Source of the DNA: Chryseosolibacter sp964532595
GTDB taxonomy: Bacteria > Bacteroidota > Bacteroidia > Cytophagales > Cyclobacteriaceae
Assembly (NCBI GenBank): GCA_964532595.1
Contig: CAZHIQ010000015.1
Location: 9,488-73,487, forward strand
DNA length: 64,000 nt
Direction of reading: 5' to 3'
Part shown: positions 27,003 to 35,737 of the stretch, piece by piece
How the letters are laid out: the number at the start of each line of letters is the position of its first letter
How positions within the stretch are numbered: position 1 is the first letter of the stretch
Translations under genes and position numbers: made by a program
The notes under the pieces: generated by a model
Database searches by the model: none
What the model was told of the DNA's origin: nothing
Seen by the model: the letters and a program-made list of their open reading frames with translations, nothing else

Positions 27003-28838
27003 ATGAAGTATGTATTGCTTTTTTGTGCGCTCTTTGCAGGCGCGCTTAACGGATTTTCGCAGGGTTCAGTCTGGAAACCTGTAGATGGCAAGATCATGAC
27101 GCCCTGGGCGGAGAAAGTTGATCCGGCCAACCCTTTACCCGAATACCCACGTCCGCAGATGGTGAGACCGGTTTGGCACAACCTGAATGGCTTGTGGGAC
27201 TACGCAATTGTTCCGCGTAGCGAAGAAAAAGTAACGAGTTATTCAGGTAAGATTCTCGTTCCCTTTGCTCCTGAGTCAGCGTTGTCGGGTGTTGGGAAGA
27301 ACGTGGGAAAGGAGAATGTAATCATCTACCGTCGCATCGTTAATTTACCGCGGGCTTTTCGTAACAAGCGGGTGCTACTCCATTTTGGAGCGGTTGACTG
27401 GGAGTGCGAGGTCACTGTCAATGGGAAGTCGGTCGGTAAACACACCGGGGGTTTCGATCCTTTCTACTTCGATGTGACCGATGCATTGAAGCGTTCGGGT
27501 GATCAGGAAATTGTTGTTCGTGTATGGGATCCCACTGACGACGGACCTCAGCCGCGCGGGAAGCAGATCAAGAATCCGCATGGCATATGGTATACTCCTG
27601 TTACCGGTATTTGGCAGACGGTATGGCTCGAAGCCGTTCCTGAGACCTACATTCAGTCAATTCGACTCACACCGAATATCGATGATAATACTCTTTCATT
27701 GTCGGCGAATGTGCATGGCCTTCAAGAAGGTCATGTGCTGAGAATGTCTGTATGGGATGGCGCAAAGAAAGTGGCGGAGCAAACTTCATCGGACAACTCT
27801 CTGTCGGTTTCGATTCCCGACGCAAAGCGGTGGTCGCCTGAAAATCCTTTCCTCTACGATCTCCGGATTTCCGTTTTGAATAAAGGAAAGGTTTTGGATG
27901 AGGTTAGCAGCTACGCGGGTATGCGGAAGATATCGGTAGGCAGGGATGCGAACGGTGTCCAGCGTATGTTACTCAATGATGAGGTTGTCTTCCAGTTCGG
28001 GCCTCTCGACCAGGGTTGGTGGCCGGATGGTCTGTACACGGCACCCACCGATGAGGCGTTGCGTTTTGATATCGACAAGACTCTTGCGATGGGCTTTAAT
28101 ATGATTCGCAAGCACGTGAAAGTAGAGCCCGCCCGGTGGTACTACCACTGTGATCGCGCAGGAGTGTTGGTGTGGCAGGATATGCCGAGTGGGGACCTGG
28201 GGAACCATTGGGAAGCACGGCCGGGGGTCATAGGAAGAGGCACCGAAAAACAGCGTTCAGCCGAATCGGAGGCCATCTTCCGTCGGGAGTGGAAGGCAAT
28301 CATTGACGCCAATGTAAATTTTCCATCGATTGTGGTATGGGTTCCGTTCAACGAGGCCTGGGGTCAGTTCAAAACCCGGGAAATCGTAAACTGGACGATG
28401 GAATACGACCCGTCCCGTCTGGTCAATGCAGCGAGTGGAGGAAACTTTTACGATGTCGGACACATCCTTGATATGCACAACTATCCCGACCCGGTGGTCG
28501 CCGATCCGGCAATCTTCGGTCAGAAGCAGGTCCTGGTCCTCGGAGAATATGGAGGCTTGGGATTGCCGGTAGAAGGTCATACCTGGCAGGAGAAAGACAA
28601 CTGGGGATACCAAAACCTGAAAACCGCCGACGAGCTATTCCAGCGTTACCGCGAGTTGACGTTGCGTCTGCCCGATCTGATTCGCGTCGGACTGTCTGCC
28701 GCGGTTTACACGCAGACTACGGATGTCGAGGTTGAAACGAATGGTTTGATGACCTACGATCGACGTGTTATCAAAATGGATGAGCAACGGTTAAAGGAGC
28801 TGCATCAACAGCTTTACGACCGAAAGCTTATCCCATAA
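27003..28838 (+). CDS. Glycoside hydrolase family 2 protein (beta-galactosidase-like)
   Basis: Exported GH2 enzyme of 611 aa with a signal peptide ending near GFSQG. Domains in order: sugar-binding jelly roll (about 40-215; VHFG-like LLHFGAVDWECEVTVNGKSVG), immunoglobulin-like domain, then the TIM barrel. The acid/base Glu is in VPFNEAWGQ and the likely nucleophile Glu in LVLGEYGGLG. Members may be beta-galactosidases, glucuronidases or mannosidases; the neighbouring galK and galM favour a beta-galactoside. A strong terminator follows directly. Confidence 0.9.
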   Translation: MKYVLLFCALFAGALNGFSQGSVWKPVDGKIMTPWAEKVDPANPLPEYPRPQMVRPVWHNLNGLWDYAIVPRSEEKVTSYSGKILVPFAPESALSGVGKNVGKENVIIYRRIVNLPRAFRNKRVLLHFGAVDWECEVTVNGKSVGKHTGGFDPFYFDVTDALKRSGDQEIVVRVWDPTDDGPQPRGKQIKNPHGIWYTPVTGIWQTVWLEAVPETYIQSIRLTPNIDDNTLSLSANVHGLQEGHVLRMSVWDGAKKVAEQTSSDNSLSVSIPDAKRWSPENPFLYDLRISVLNKGKVLDEVSSYAGMRKISVGRDANGVQRMLLNDEVVFQFGPLDQGWWPDGLYTAPTDEALRFDIDKTLAMGFNMIRKHVKVEPARWYYHCDRAGVLVWQDMPSGDLGNHWEARPGVIGRGTEKQRSAESEAIFRREWKAIIDANVNFPSIVVWVPFNEAWGQFKTREIVNWTMEYDPSRLVNAASGGNFYDVGHILDMHNYPDPVVADPAIFGQKQVLVLGEYGGLGLPVEGHTWQEKDNWGYQNLKTADELFQRYRELTLRLPDLIRVGLSAAVYTQTTDVEVETNGLMTYDRRVIKMDEQRLKELHQQLYDRKLIP

Positions 28839-28849
28839 CATATATAGAG

Positions 28850-28868
28850 AGCCCCGCAACGCGGGGCT
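28850..28868 (+). terminator. Intrinsic terminator after the GH2 gene
   Basis: Stem AGCCCCGC / GCGGGGCT with AAC loop, followed by a run of about eight T. It lies 12 bp past the GH2 stop. Confidence 0.92.
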
Positions 28869-28904
28869 TTTTTTTGTGAATCTGCGATTGCAACGGATTG
28901 CAGT

Positions 28905-28912
28905 TATTTTTG
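28905..28912 (+). promoter_or_regulatory. Candidate -7 box for the MFS gene
   Basis: TATTTTTG matches TAnnTTTG exactly, 61 bp before the preferred MFS start and just past the GH2 terminator. A TTG lies 14 bp upstream (28888-28890). Confidence 0.4.
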
Positions 28913-28973
28913 TCGTCGAAGTCTAACAACGTTGTCGTCCAGTGTTGATATTCGCAGCCGAATCTTCATTCGT

Positions 28974-30131
28974 ATGGAAGTCAAACAACGGCAGCGCCTG
29001 TTTCTCAGCCTGTTCTTTTTCCTCTCCGGGTTCTGTTTTACATCGTGGACATCGCGTATTCCCACTATAAAGACTGCCTTCGATCTGAACGAGGCCGAGT
29101 TGGGCACTATTCTCCTTTGTATGCCCATCAGTTCGTTATTGGGTTTGCCGCTCTCCGGGTGGCTGGTTTCCAGATACGATAGCCGTGTGCCGATGACCTG
29201 GGGCTTTATAGCGCTGGCCATTTCGATTGTAGGCGTGGGCCTTGCGCACAGTACACTGCTGCTTGTTCTTGCTATATCGCTAATCGCTTTTAGCTTCCGC
29301 ATCCTTAATATATCATTGAATACCCAGGCCATTCAACTTCAGAAGTTGTATGACAAGAAGATCAACGGAGCATTTCACGGTCTGTGGAGCACGGGCGGAA
29401 TTGCCGGTCTCCTCGTGTCGACGTTCCTTGTAGCCATGGATGTACCGATGAGCCTTCACCTGGCAGGTGTCGCCTTGATCACGCTAGCGGCGACGTTTTA
29501 CGGAAGGGAATTTGTGTTGCGTAACGACCGGGCTACAAGCGGCAATCGTCTGGTGCTTGGAAAACCCGATCCTTATATTGTGTATCTCGGCCTACTGGTA
29601 TTCTTTGCAGCGATCTGCGAAGGCGGAATGTTTGACTGGAGCGGCGTCTTCTTTAAAGAGGTTGTTGGCGTAGAAGTGTTTACCTGGGGATACTTGTTTT
29701 TCATGATTTGCATGGCGTTGTCTCGTTTCGCGACCGACAAGATTGTTGATAGTATCGGGATGGCCCGGACGTACATATACAGCTCCGTGTTAATCTTTGC
29801 AGGCATTCTACTTGCCGTTTTCTTCCCCTCCTTCTATCCGTCGCTGCTCGGCTTTGGATTGGTAGGACTCGGCACGGCCGCTGTTGTTCCGATGACTTTC
29901 ACGCTGGCGGGGCAAAGCAAGAAGTATTCGCCGGGAATGGCCATTTCCATTATCGCTACTTACAGTATTGCCGGTCTTTTGATTGGCCCGCCCCTTATCG
30001 GCTACCTGGCCCATGCTTTCAACCTGCGGCTTTCTTTTGTGACCTTTGCCGTTTCGGGTCTTATGCTTATTCCCATGTCACAACTTTTCTTCCGGTATCG
30101 CCGGGTGAGTGAGAGTAGCGAAGTGCGGTAG
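28974..30131 (+). CDS. MFS transporter
   Basis: Major facilitator of 385 aa with about twelve membrane helices. Seen are the family's loop between helices 2 and 3 (LVSRYDSRVP), a long central loop, and a C-terminal basic tail. The pattern FHGLWSTGGIAGLL and DWSGVFFKEVVG recalls the YbjJ/FucP-like sugar and drug transporter branch. I start it at the ATG at 28974 (MEVKQRQRL), since a hydrophobic helix follows at once. The terminator upstream makes it a separate transcript from the GH2 gene. Sugar import is possible from context but the substrate is not readable. Confidence 0.88.
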   Translation: MEVKQRQRLFLSLFFFLSGFCFTSWTSRIPTIKTAFDLNEAELGTILLCMPISSLLGLPLSGWLVSRYDSRVPMTWGFIALAISIVGVGLAHSTLLLVLAISLIAFSFRILNISLNTQAIQLQKLYDKKINGAFHGLWSTGGIAGLLVSTFLVAMDVPMSLHLAGVALITLAATFYGREFVLRNDRATSGNRLVLGKPDPYIVYLGLLVFFAAICEGGMFDWSGVFFKEVVGVEVFTWGYLFFMICMALSRFATDKIVDSIGMARTYIYSSVLIFAGILLAVFFPSFYPSLLGFGLVGLGTAAVVPMTFTLAGQSKKYSPGMAISIIATYSIAGLLIGPPLIGYLAHAFNLRLSFVTFAVSGLMLIPMSQLFFRYRRVSESSEVR

Positions 30132-30508
30132 GCGTATTGCCGGTTCGTACGTTTTATGGCTGCTATCTTGTCTCAAGTAATCTTTACGGCTGCTTCATTC
30201 ACAAATACGTTGGAAAATATAGCGCGGTAAACCGCAAGTCTTCGACGACATTGTTTACTGGTCTCTCAATACGTGGTCAAGTCGACCTCGTCCGTTTTAT
30301 TGCAGTCCGATTCGCTTGCAGCCGGTTCCACGGTCTCAAGTGATCGATACCTGAAGTATTATTTTTTTGACCTAACCTGATTCATTCATGTTATAGCTCG
30401 TGCCATTCCGCCCTGTCTATAGTTCGTCGCTTTCATTATTTATTCCTCACCACATCGCTGAATACTCATTCTCTGAAGAAGGGGTCTGCGTTGAATTTTT
30501 TTGCCAGA
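30132..30508. other. 377-bp intergenic region without a supported gene
   Basis: Lies between the MFS gene and the PKD esterase. I see a small hairpin (GCGGT-AA-ACCGC, 30221-30232), a T-run near 30360, and a low-coding, T-rich stretch up to the esterase start. A 68-codon open frame here (30137-30343) has no recognisable features. The region most likely holds the esterase promoter and leader. Confidence 0.5.
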
Positions 30509-32476
30509 ATGAGATTACATTTTTTAACCGCGCTCATAGTATGCCTCGTTTCGTTTCAGGCTCTAGCGCAACAGACTGCGAAAATTACATCCTCGGGAAC
30601 TGGATACCTTGAGTATCTCCCTCCGGATTACAATAAAAACTCAAATACATATCCGCTCGTTTTGTTCCTTCACGGAATTGGAGAACGAGGTACAACGTCG
30701 ACGGATCCGGCTACCATCAAAAGCTCCCTTGACAAACTGACCAATGCGGGTATGCCGCGTTACATCAAGAACGGCGAAAAGTATCCGTTTATCGTTATTT
30801 CTCCACAACTGAAGAGTTCGTATGGCACGTGGCCCGCGAACTATGTGATGGAAGTACTCAACCATGTTCGTAAAGAGCTGCGTGTTGATCCTAATCGCAT
30901 CTATATCACAGGTTTGAGTTTGGGAGGTTTTGGTACGTGGACGACCCTGGGTGCAAATCCCGGAGTGTTCGCGGCTGCCCTTCCCATTTGTTCTGGAGGA
31001 AATGCCATAGGTAAAGCATGTACGATTGCGTCGACCAATATTCCGATCTGGGCATTTCACGGAACTGCCGATAATGTAGTGTCACACACTGTGACAACGA
31101 ATATGATCAACGCGATCAATGCGTGTAAACCAGCGCCTAATCCGCTTGCGAAGACAACCCTGTTTTCCGGAATGGGTCATAACGTCTGGGATAAGGTATA
31201 TCGTGAAACGGATGCCCTCAATTGGTTGACCAGCTTCCGTCTCAACGGAGGAGGTTCTTCAACGCCTTCTAATCAGGCGCCTACTGTTAATGCAGGTAGC
31301 GACAAGACAATCACTCTCCCTACGAAGGAGGCTACTATTCAGGCTTCGGCCAGCGACCCTGATGGTTCTATTGCCTCGTGGAAATGGACAAAGATTTCAG
31401 GGGGTTCTGCCAGCATGAGTGGTGAAACGACGTCGAAGATACGGGTCTACAACTTGTCGGAAGGGATATACACTTTCCGTGTTACCGTGACTGACAACAA
31501 AGGGGCTTCTGCTTCCGACGATGTCACGGTTACGGTAAAGTCAGGAACAAATCAAGCTCCCGTTGCAAACGCCGGGCCGGATAAGACTACATCATCGTCA
31601 ACGATTGTGTTAACCGGGTCGGGGTCTGACAAAGATGGAAAGATCGTTTCCTATAAGTGGACGCAATATGGTGGTGCATCGACTACGATGACGAATGCGA
31701 ATACACCGACGGTTACTATCCAGGGTCTGAGAGATGGTAACTACTTCTTCCGTCTCACGGTTACTGATGACAAAGGAGCAACAGCCTTTGACAACATGAT
31801 GGTGGTGGTTAAGGGAAATACCGGAGGCAATACCGGTACAACTCCGCCGAAAGGAGATCCTAACGATTCGGTAATCCCGGATCCGGGGACTAACATTGCG
31901 CCGGTTGCGAACGCTGGCCCGGACGTGAGAACAAGTTCTTCGACGGTTGTGTTGCGTGGTTCAGGGTCGGATAAAGATGGATCGATCGTTTCCTACCGGT
32001 GGACGCAATACGGAGGAGCGGCGACACAAATGACGAACGCCAATACACCTAACGTTACGATTAGCGGTTTGCGTACCGGGAAGTACTATTTCCGTCTTAC
32101 GGTTACCGATGATAAGGGAAAAACAGGATATGATAATGTCCTCGTTGTAATATCTGATTCCTATTCAGACATGGTTCCCCAACTTCCTCATCAAGCCAAT
32201 ATCCCGCCGAAGGCAGACGCAGGCCCCGACAAACGACTAGCTTCTGCAGTCGCCGCGCTTAAGCTGTACGGCTCGGGTCATGATGAAGACGGTACTATAG
32301 TTTCGTACAAATGGTCACAGTATGGTGGAAAGCCTTTGACTTTGTCTGGAGCCAATCAACCCGTCGTTACTGTGTCAGGACTTGAAGCCGGGAAGTATTA
32401 CCTGCGTCTAACCGTTGAAGATAATGACGGTGCGGCAGATCATGACAACATGCTTATTGTGGTGAGTGAAGGATGA
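30509..32476 (+). CDS. Secreted alpha/beta-hydrolase esterase with four PKD domains
   Basis: Signal peptide (ends near ALAQ), then an esterase/PHB-depolymerase-like domain of about 230 residues: oxyanion region LFLHGIGERG, nucleophile Ser in GLSLGGFG, Asp in FHGTADNVV and His in GMGHNVWDK. Four PKD-type immunoglobulin repeats of about 90 residues follow, each with an NAGPDK opening, SGSDKDG loop and FRLTVTD closing strand. I start at the ATG at 30509; an earlier TTG at 30491 is possible. No T9SS C-terminal sorting domain follows the last repeat. It probably attacks ester links in polymers or on glycans, with the PKD domains as spacers or binding modules. Confidence 0.88.
   Translation: MRLHFLTALIVCLVSFQALAQQTAKITSSGTGYLEYLPPDYNKNSNTYPLVLFLHGIGERGTTSTDPATIKSSLDKLTNAGMPRYIKNGEKYPFIVISPQLKSSYGTWPANYVMEVLNHVRKELRVDPNRIYITGLSLGGFGTWTTLGANPGVFAAALPICSGGNAIGKACTIASTNIPIWAFHGTADNVVSHTVTTNMINAINACKPAPNPLAKTTLFSGMGHNVWDKVYRETDALNWLTSFRLNGGGSSTPSNQAPTVNAGSDKTITLPTKEATIQASASDPDGSIASWKWTKISGGSASMSGETTSKIRVYNLSEGIYTFRVTVTDNKGASASDDVTVTVKSGTNQAPVANAGPDKTTSSSTIVLTGSGSDKDGKIVSYKWTQYGGASTTMTNANTPTVTIQGLRDGNYFFRLTVTDDKGATAFDNMMVVVKGNTGGNTGTTPPKGDPNDSVIPDPGTNIAPVANAGPDVRTSSSTVVLRGSGSDKDGSIVSYRWTQYGGAATQMTNANTPNVTISGLRTGKYYFRLTVTDDKGKTGYDNVLVVISDSYSDMVPQLPHQANIPPKADAGPDKRLASAVAALKLYGSGHDEDGTIVSYKWSQYGGKPLTLSGANQPVVTVSGLEAGKYYLRLTVEDNDGAADHDNMLIVVSEG
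31270..32473 (+). repeat. Four tandem PKD repeats in the esterase gene
   Basis: Repeat units begin near 31270, 31550, 31892 and 32198. Units 2 and 3 are close at the DNA level as well as in protein, sharing the block encoding SYKWTQYGGA and TNANTP, which suggests recent internal duplication; unit 1 is the most diverged. Confidence 0.8.
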
Positions 32477-32496
32477 TGTTGTGAAGAACAAGACAG

Positions 32497-32522
32497 ATAG
32501 CCCGTTCGAAAGGACGGGCTAT
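32497..32522 (+). terminator. Intrinsic terminator after the PKD esterase
   Basis: Stem ATAGCCCGT / ACGGGCTAT with an 8-nt loop, followed by a T-run of eight. It sits between convergent genes; the T-run serves the plus strand. Confidence 0.9.
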
Positions 32523-32527
32523 TTTTT

Positions 32528-33539
32528 TTAGAGAAGTAATGGGCTTTTCCTAAACCATCGATATCCATAGGGCTTGAGTTTTATCTCTCCTGATTCCAGT
32601 TGTTGATCGTCATATTCGCCGTCACTAAAGTATTCAATCATGTTTTCGTAAAGTTTCTCCGGCTTCACTATTACGGCTTCGTCGGTTAGATTGTGGATAG
32701 CGAGGGCGATGCCGTTTTTGTAGTGACTGGCCTGAATGAGAACACCGGGATGGTTACACTTGATCATTTCATAGTGACCATATCCAAACTCAATGCATTC
32801 TTTTCTGATGTTGATAAGGCGTTCAACCCAGTTGAGGAAGGACAGCGGGTCGCGAAGTTGTCCGTGAACGTTTACCTTTTCGAATCCGTATTCGCTATCG
32901 CGGATACAGGGGGGTACAATGTCTTGTGCGGCCGAGAAGCCGCCGTGGTTTTCGTTCGACCATTGCATCGTGGTTCGGACGCTGTTCCTTTCCTCCAATC
33001 CGAGGTTTTCACCCATGCCAAGTTCGTCGCCGTATAAGACAACTGGAGTTCCGGGCAAGGTGAAGAGGAGGCTCCAGGCCAACTCCATCATCTGGCGATT
33101 GTTCTTTAACATGGGGGCGAGTCTTCGACGTATGCCGCGTTGATATATGCGCATGCTTTTATCAGGAGCGAAGGCCGCGTACANNNNNNNNNNNNNNNNN
33201 NNNNNNNNNNNNNNNNNNNNNNNNNNNNNNNNNNNNNNNNNNNNNNNNNNNNNNNNNNNNNNNNNNNNNNNNNNNNNNNNNNNCAAGAAATTCAACGAAA
33301 TGTCCGAGGGTGCCGTACCTTGGGTCGACGTTCAGATAGTCGCTGATATCGTAGCCGTTGTCGCGGTTGGGTGTGGGAAAGAAGGGCTGTAGCCAAAGAC
33401 AAGTAATACCAAGTCCTGCAAGATAGTCGAGTGATCGCGTAAGACCCTGGAAATCGCCGACCCCGTCAGCATTTCCGTCCATGAACGTCTGAACGTGGAG
33501 CGAATAGATGACTGCGTTTTTGTACCAGTATTTCGCCAT
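32528..33539 (-). CDS. GH13 alpha-amylase/trehalose synthase-like protein, interrupted by assembly gap
   Basis: The N-terminal part (from ATG at 33539) reads KNAVIYSLHVQTF and GDFQGLTRSLDYLAGLG, typical of GH13 and close to trehalose synthase. The C-terminal part has LLFTLPGTPVVLYGDELGMGE, the conserved fourth region of the barrel neighbourhood, and a beta-sandwich end. Bases 33184-33283 are N, and the two halves are in different frames across it. The catalytic Asp and Glu regions are missing, so roughly 200 residues are hidden and 100 N is too short. This is one gene split by the assembly, not evidence of a frameshift. It turns over or makes alpha-glucans or trehalose; exact activity is uncertain. 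Confidence 0.82.
33184..33283. other. Assembly gap (100 N) inside the GH13 gene
   Basis: Exactly 100 N; the flanking reading frames do not join in phase and a large part of the GH13 barrel is absent, so the true gap is longer. Confidence 0.95.
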
Positions 33540-33727
33540 AGAACGATTTGAAGCTTTCTTCTTTCCACAGTAAAATTTCACGCCCGCCGTTTGGTTGTTT
33601 GGATCAATCTTCTGACATCCGGGTCTGGCGAAACGGACGATCGACTGTCAAAACTTCATTTCCTGCGGGGTAAATACGACGATATGTCCCTAATATTTGA
33701 TCGGCATACACTTTGCGAATTTCAGGG

Positions 33728-33741
33728 TGAATCGCGATTCA
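33728..33741. promoter_or_regulatory. Perfect 14-bp palindrome upstream of hsp20
   Basis: TGAATCGCGATTCA is a perfect palindrome 38 bp before the Hsp20 start. It lies where a repressor would block transcription, so a heat-shock operator is possible. It does not match the CIRCE sequence. Confidence 0.4.
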
Positions 33742-33779
33742 GCTATGTGCAACTTTAAATCAGAAAGGAGGGTTAGAGT

Positions 33780-34232
33780 ATGAGAGAACTTGTTAAATCA
33801 AATGGTACAGTTTTTCCGAGTTTGCCCTCATTCTTTGATGATTTCTTCACAAAGGATTGGCTGACCTCGGGATGGAGTGATTGGCGTCTGCCGGGTGTTT
33901 CCAGGCCGGCGGTAAATGTTGTTGAGAATGACAAAGATTTTGTAATTGAAGTGGCGGCTCCGGGCATGAAGCGAGGCGACTTCAAGGTTGAGGTCGAAGA
34001 TGACGTTCTTACAATTTCATCCGAGCATGAAAGCAAGAACGAGGAGCGCGACGGCCGTTACACACGCAGGGAGTTTAGCTATCACTCATTTCAGCGTAGC
34101 TTCCGCTTGCCGGAACATAGAGTGAAAGTTGACAAAATCTCGGCGCGGTACGACAACGGCATTCTCTACGTAACAGTGCCAAAGGCGGAAGACACCAAGA
34201 GCAGACCGGTACGGCAAATCGCCGTTTCATAA
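33780..34232 (+). CDS. Hsp20/alpha-crystallin family small heat-shock protein
   Basis: ATP-independent holdase chaperone, 150 aa. The alpha-crystallin domain spans about 40-145 (VNVVENDKDFVIEVAAPGMKR, then YHSFQRSFRLPE, and the A-x-Y-x-N-G-I-L motif at ARYDNGILYV). The C-terminal anchor is weak (RQIAV). It has an unusually strong Shine-Dalgarno sequence for this phylum (GAAAGGAGG, about 9 bp before ATG), consistent with high expression, a 14-bp palindrome upstream, and its own terminator. Confidence 0.95.
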   Translation: MRELVKSNGTVFPSLPSFFDDFFTKDWLTSGWSDWRLPGVSRPAVNVVENDKDFVIEVAAPGMKRGDFKVEVEDDVLTISSEHESKNEERDGRYTRREFSYHSFQRSFRLPEHRVKVDKISARYDNGILYVTVPKAEDTKSRPVRQIAVS

Positions 34233-34255
34233 CGGCCGGTATAATAAGGTTTTTT

Positions 34256-34276
34256 AAGGCGGGAAAAACCCGCCTT
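34256..34276 (+). terminator. Intrinsic terminator after hsp20
   Basis: Stem AAGGCGGG / CCCGCCTT with an A5 loop and a T-run, 24 bp past the Hsp20 stop. Confidence 0.9.
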
Positions 34277-34330
34277 TTTTATGCCGGTGCAGGTACATTT
34301 TTTTAGTGTTCAACTTTCAAAGATTGTGTT

Positions 34331-34549
34331 ATGACGGACAGCAAGATTTTCAGGGGCCAACGCGATCGGAGCAGGATTGACATCAATGATCCGGTTGATG
34401 TTCGCTACATGCATCACCAGTTCCCGTGGTTGTCGTATGATCAGATTCGCGACGCGATTCGCAAGCATGGCCCCGATCGTGATGTAGTTCACGCGGTACT
34501 TGAACGTACTCCTTCAGCGAGCAGGAGCAAGAGACGAAGCGATGGTTAA
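34331..34549 (+). CDS. DUF3606 domain-containing protein
   Basis: Small 72-aa protein rich in charged residues. The pattern RDRSRIDINDPVDVRY followed by a helix and IRKHGPDRDVV is that of DUF3606, a family of small proteins of unknown role found in many Proteobacteria and Bacteroidetes, often near stress genes. A Lys/Arg/Ser-rich tail could bind nucleic acid. It sits between Hsp20 and the isocitrate dehydrogenase-like gene. Confidence 0.8.
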   Translation: MTDSKIFRGQRDRSRIDINDPVDVRYMHHQFPWLSYDQIRDAIRKHGPDRDVVHAVLERTPSASRSKRRSDG

Positions 34550-34588
34550 GCATAATACCCGGATGTCAGACGGAACCTTTTGTATCTC

Positions 34589-35620
34589 ATGAGTAAGCGC
34601 ACGGTAACTCTTATTCCTGGCGACGGTATCGGTCCGGAGATTACGGATGCGGTTAAAAAGGTGTTCGGCGCGTTACAGGCGCCCATTGAGTGGGAAGAGG
34701 TTCCGGCTGGCATGACGGCAATGGAGGAGTATGGGGAACTATTGCCTAAAGCACTACTTGATTCAGTGGCTCGCAATCGTGTTGTGCTAAAGGGACCGAT
34801 TACGACTCCAATTGGGGAAGGGTTTCGCAGCGTGAACATCGAGCTGCGCCAGCACTTTGATCTCTTCGCAAGCATTCGACCGTGCAAGAGCGTGGAGGCT
34901 ATTCCTACGCCCTACCAAGATGTGGATCTCATCGTGATCCGGGAAAACACCGAGGGGCTGTACGCAGGGCTCGAATACTATGACGAGAGGCTGGGTATAA
35001 TTGATACTATTGCACGTATTACGCACAAGGGATGTGAGCGCATCGTAAGAGCGGGCTTCGAGTATGCAAAACGCAACGGCCGTAAACGTGTGACCCTCGT
35101 TCATAAAGCGAACATTCTCAAACAAGCGGGCGCAGCCTTCCTGAGGGCAGGAAAAATGGTTGCACCTGAATATCCCGAGATTGAAATCGATGATTACATC
35201 ATCGACAATATGTGTATGCAGCTGGTGACGCGACCGCAGCGTTTTGATGTTATCGTGACCACTAATCTTTTTGGTGACATTCTCTCCGACCTGGCGGCTG
35301 GATTGGTAGGAGGTCTTGGCGTTGCTGCGGGAGCGAACATCGGGACTCAAGTAGCCATGTTCGAGGCTGTCCACGGATCAGCACCGGATATTGCCGGTAA
35401 GAATATTGCCAATCCTACCGCCTTGTTAAAGTCAGGGGTAATGATGTTGACCCACCTCGGAGAGGCGCAGCTAGCACAGCGTCTTGAGGCCGCACTTGAT
35501 CTTACTCTGCAGAATAAGGATGAGTGCACTCGTGATCTTGGCGGACTTTCCGGGACGGACGAATTTGCGGATCACATTATCCGCCATCTCGAACACGACG
35601 TGGAGCTTATTGACTCCTGA
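34589..35620 (+). CDS. Isocitrate/isopropylmalate dehydrogenase family protein, IDH-like
   Basis: Beta-decarboxylating dehydrogenase, 343 aa from the ATG at 34589 (MSKRTVTLIPGDGIGPE). The substrate segment SVNIELRQHFDLFASIRP follows the isocitrate dehydrogenase pattern rather than the LeuB one. The metal-binding region TTNLFGDILSDLAAGL and the cofactor loop HGSAPDIAGKNIANPTA suggest NAD use. It likely oxidises isocitrate to 2-oxoglutarate in the TCA cycle; a homoisocitrate or tartrate role cannot be ruled out. The next gene starts 117 bp downstream. Confidence 0.88.
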   Translation: MSKRTVTLIPGDGIGPEITDAVKKVFGALQAPIEWEEVPAGMTAMEEYGELLPKALLDSVARNRVVLKGPITTPIGEGFRSVNIELRQHFDLFASIRPCKSVEAIPTPYQDVDLIVIRENTEGLYAGLEYYDERLGIIDTIARITHKGCERIVRAGFEYAKRNGRKRVTLVHKANILKQAGAAFLRAGKMVAPEYPEIEIDDYIIDNMCMQLVTRPQRFDVIVTTNLFGDILSDLAAGLVGGLGVAAGANIGTQVAMFEAVHGSAPDIAGKNIANPTALLKSGVMMLTHLGEAQLAQRLEAALDLTLQNKDECTRDLGGLSGTDEFADHIIRHLEHDVELIDS

Positions 35621-35737
35621 TTGCGACGAACTCGACTTCGCTTTTTACGAATCCCTCCTCCTCAATTTGCGTCATTCTTCAGGCAACGTTTTTGTCGTAA
35701 ACGCAATGCTATATCTTTATCAATCATTGGTAAGATT

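Noticed and set aside
30137..30343. 68-codon open frame after the MFS gene
   Set aside because: No motif, signal or plausible ribosome site; composition is like the surrounding non-coding DNA.
31270..32473. Regularly spaced repeats that might suggest a CRISPR array
   Set aside because: The repeats are about 300 bp, in frame and encode PKD domains.
32528..33539. GH13 gene as a pseudogene with a frameshift
   Set aside because: The frame change coincides with a 100-N gap, which alone explains it.
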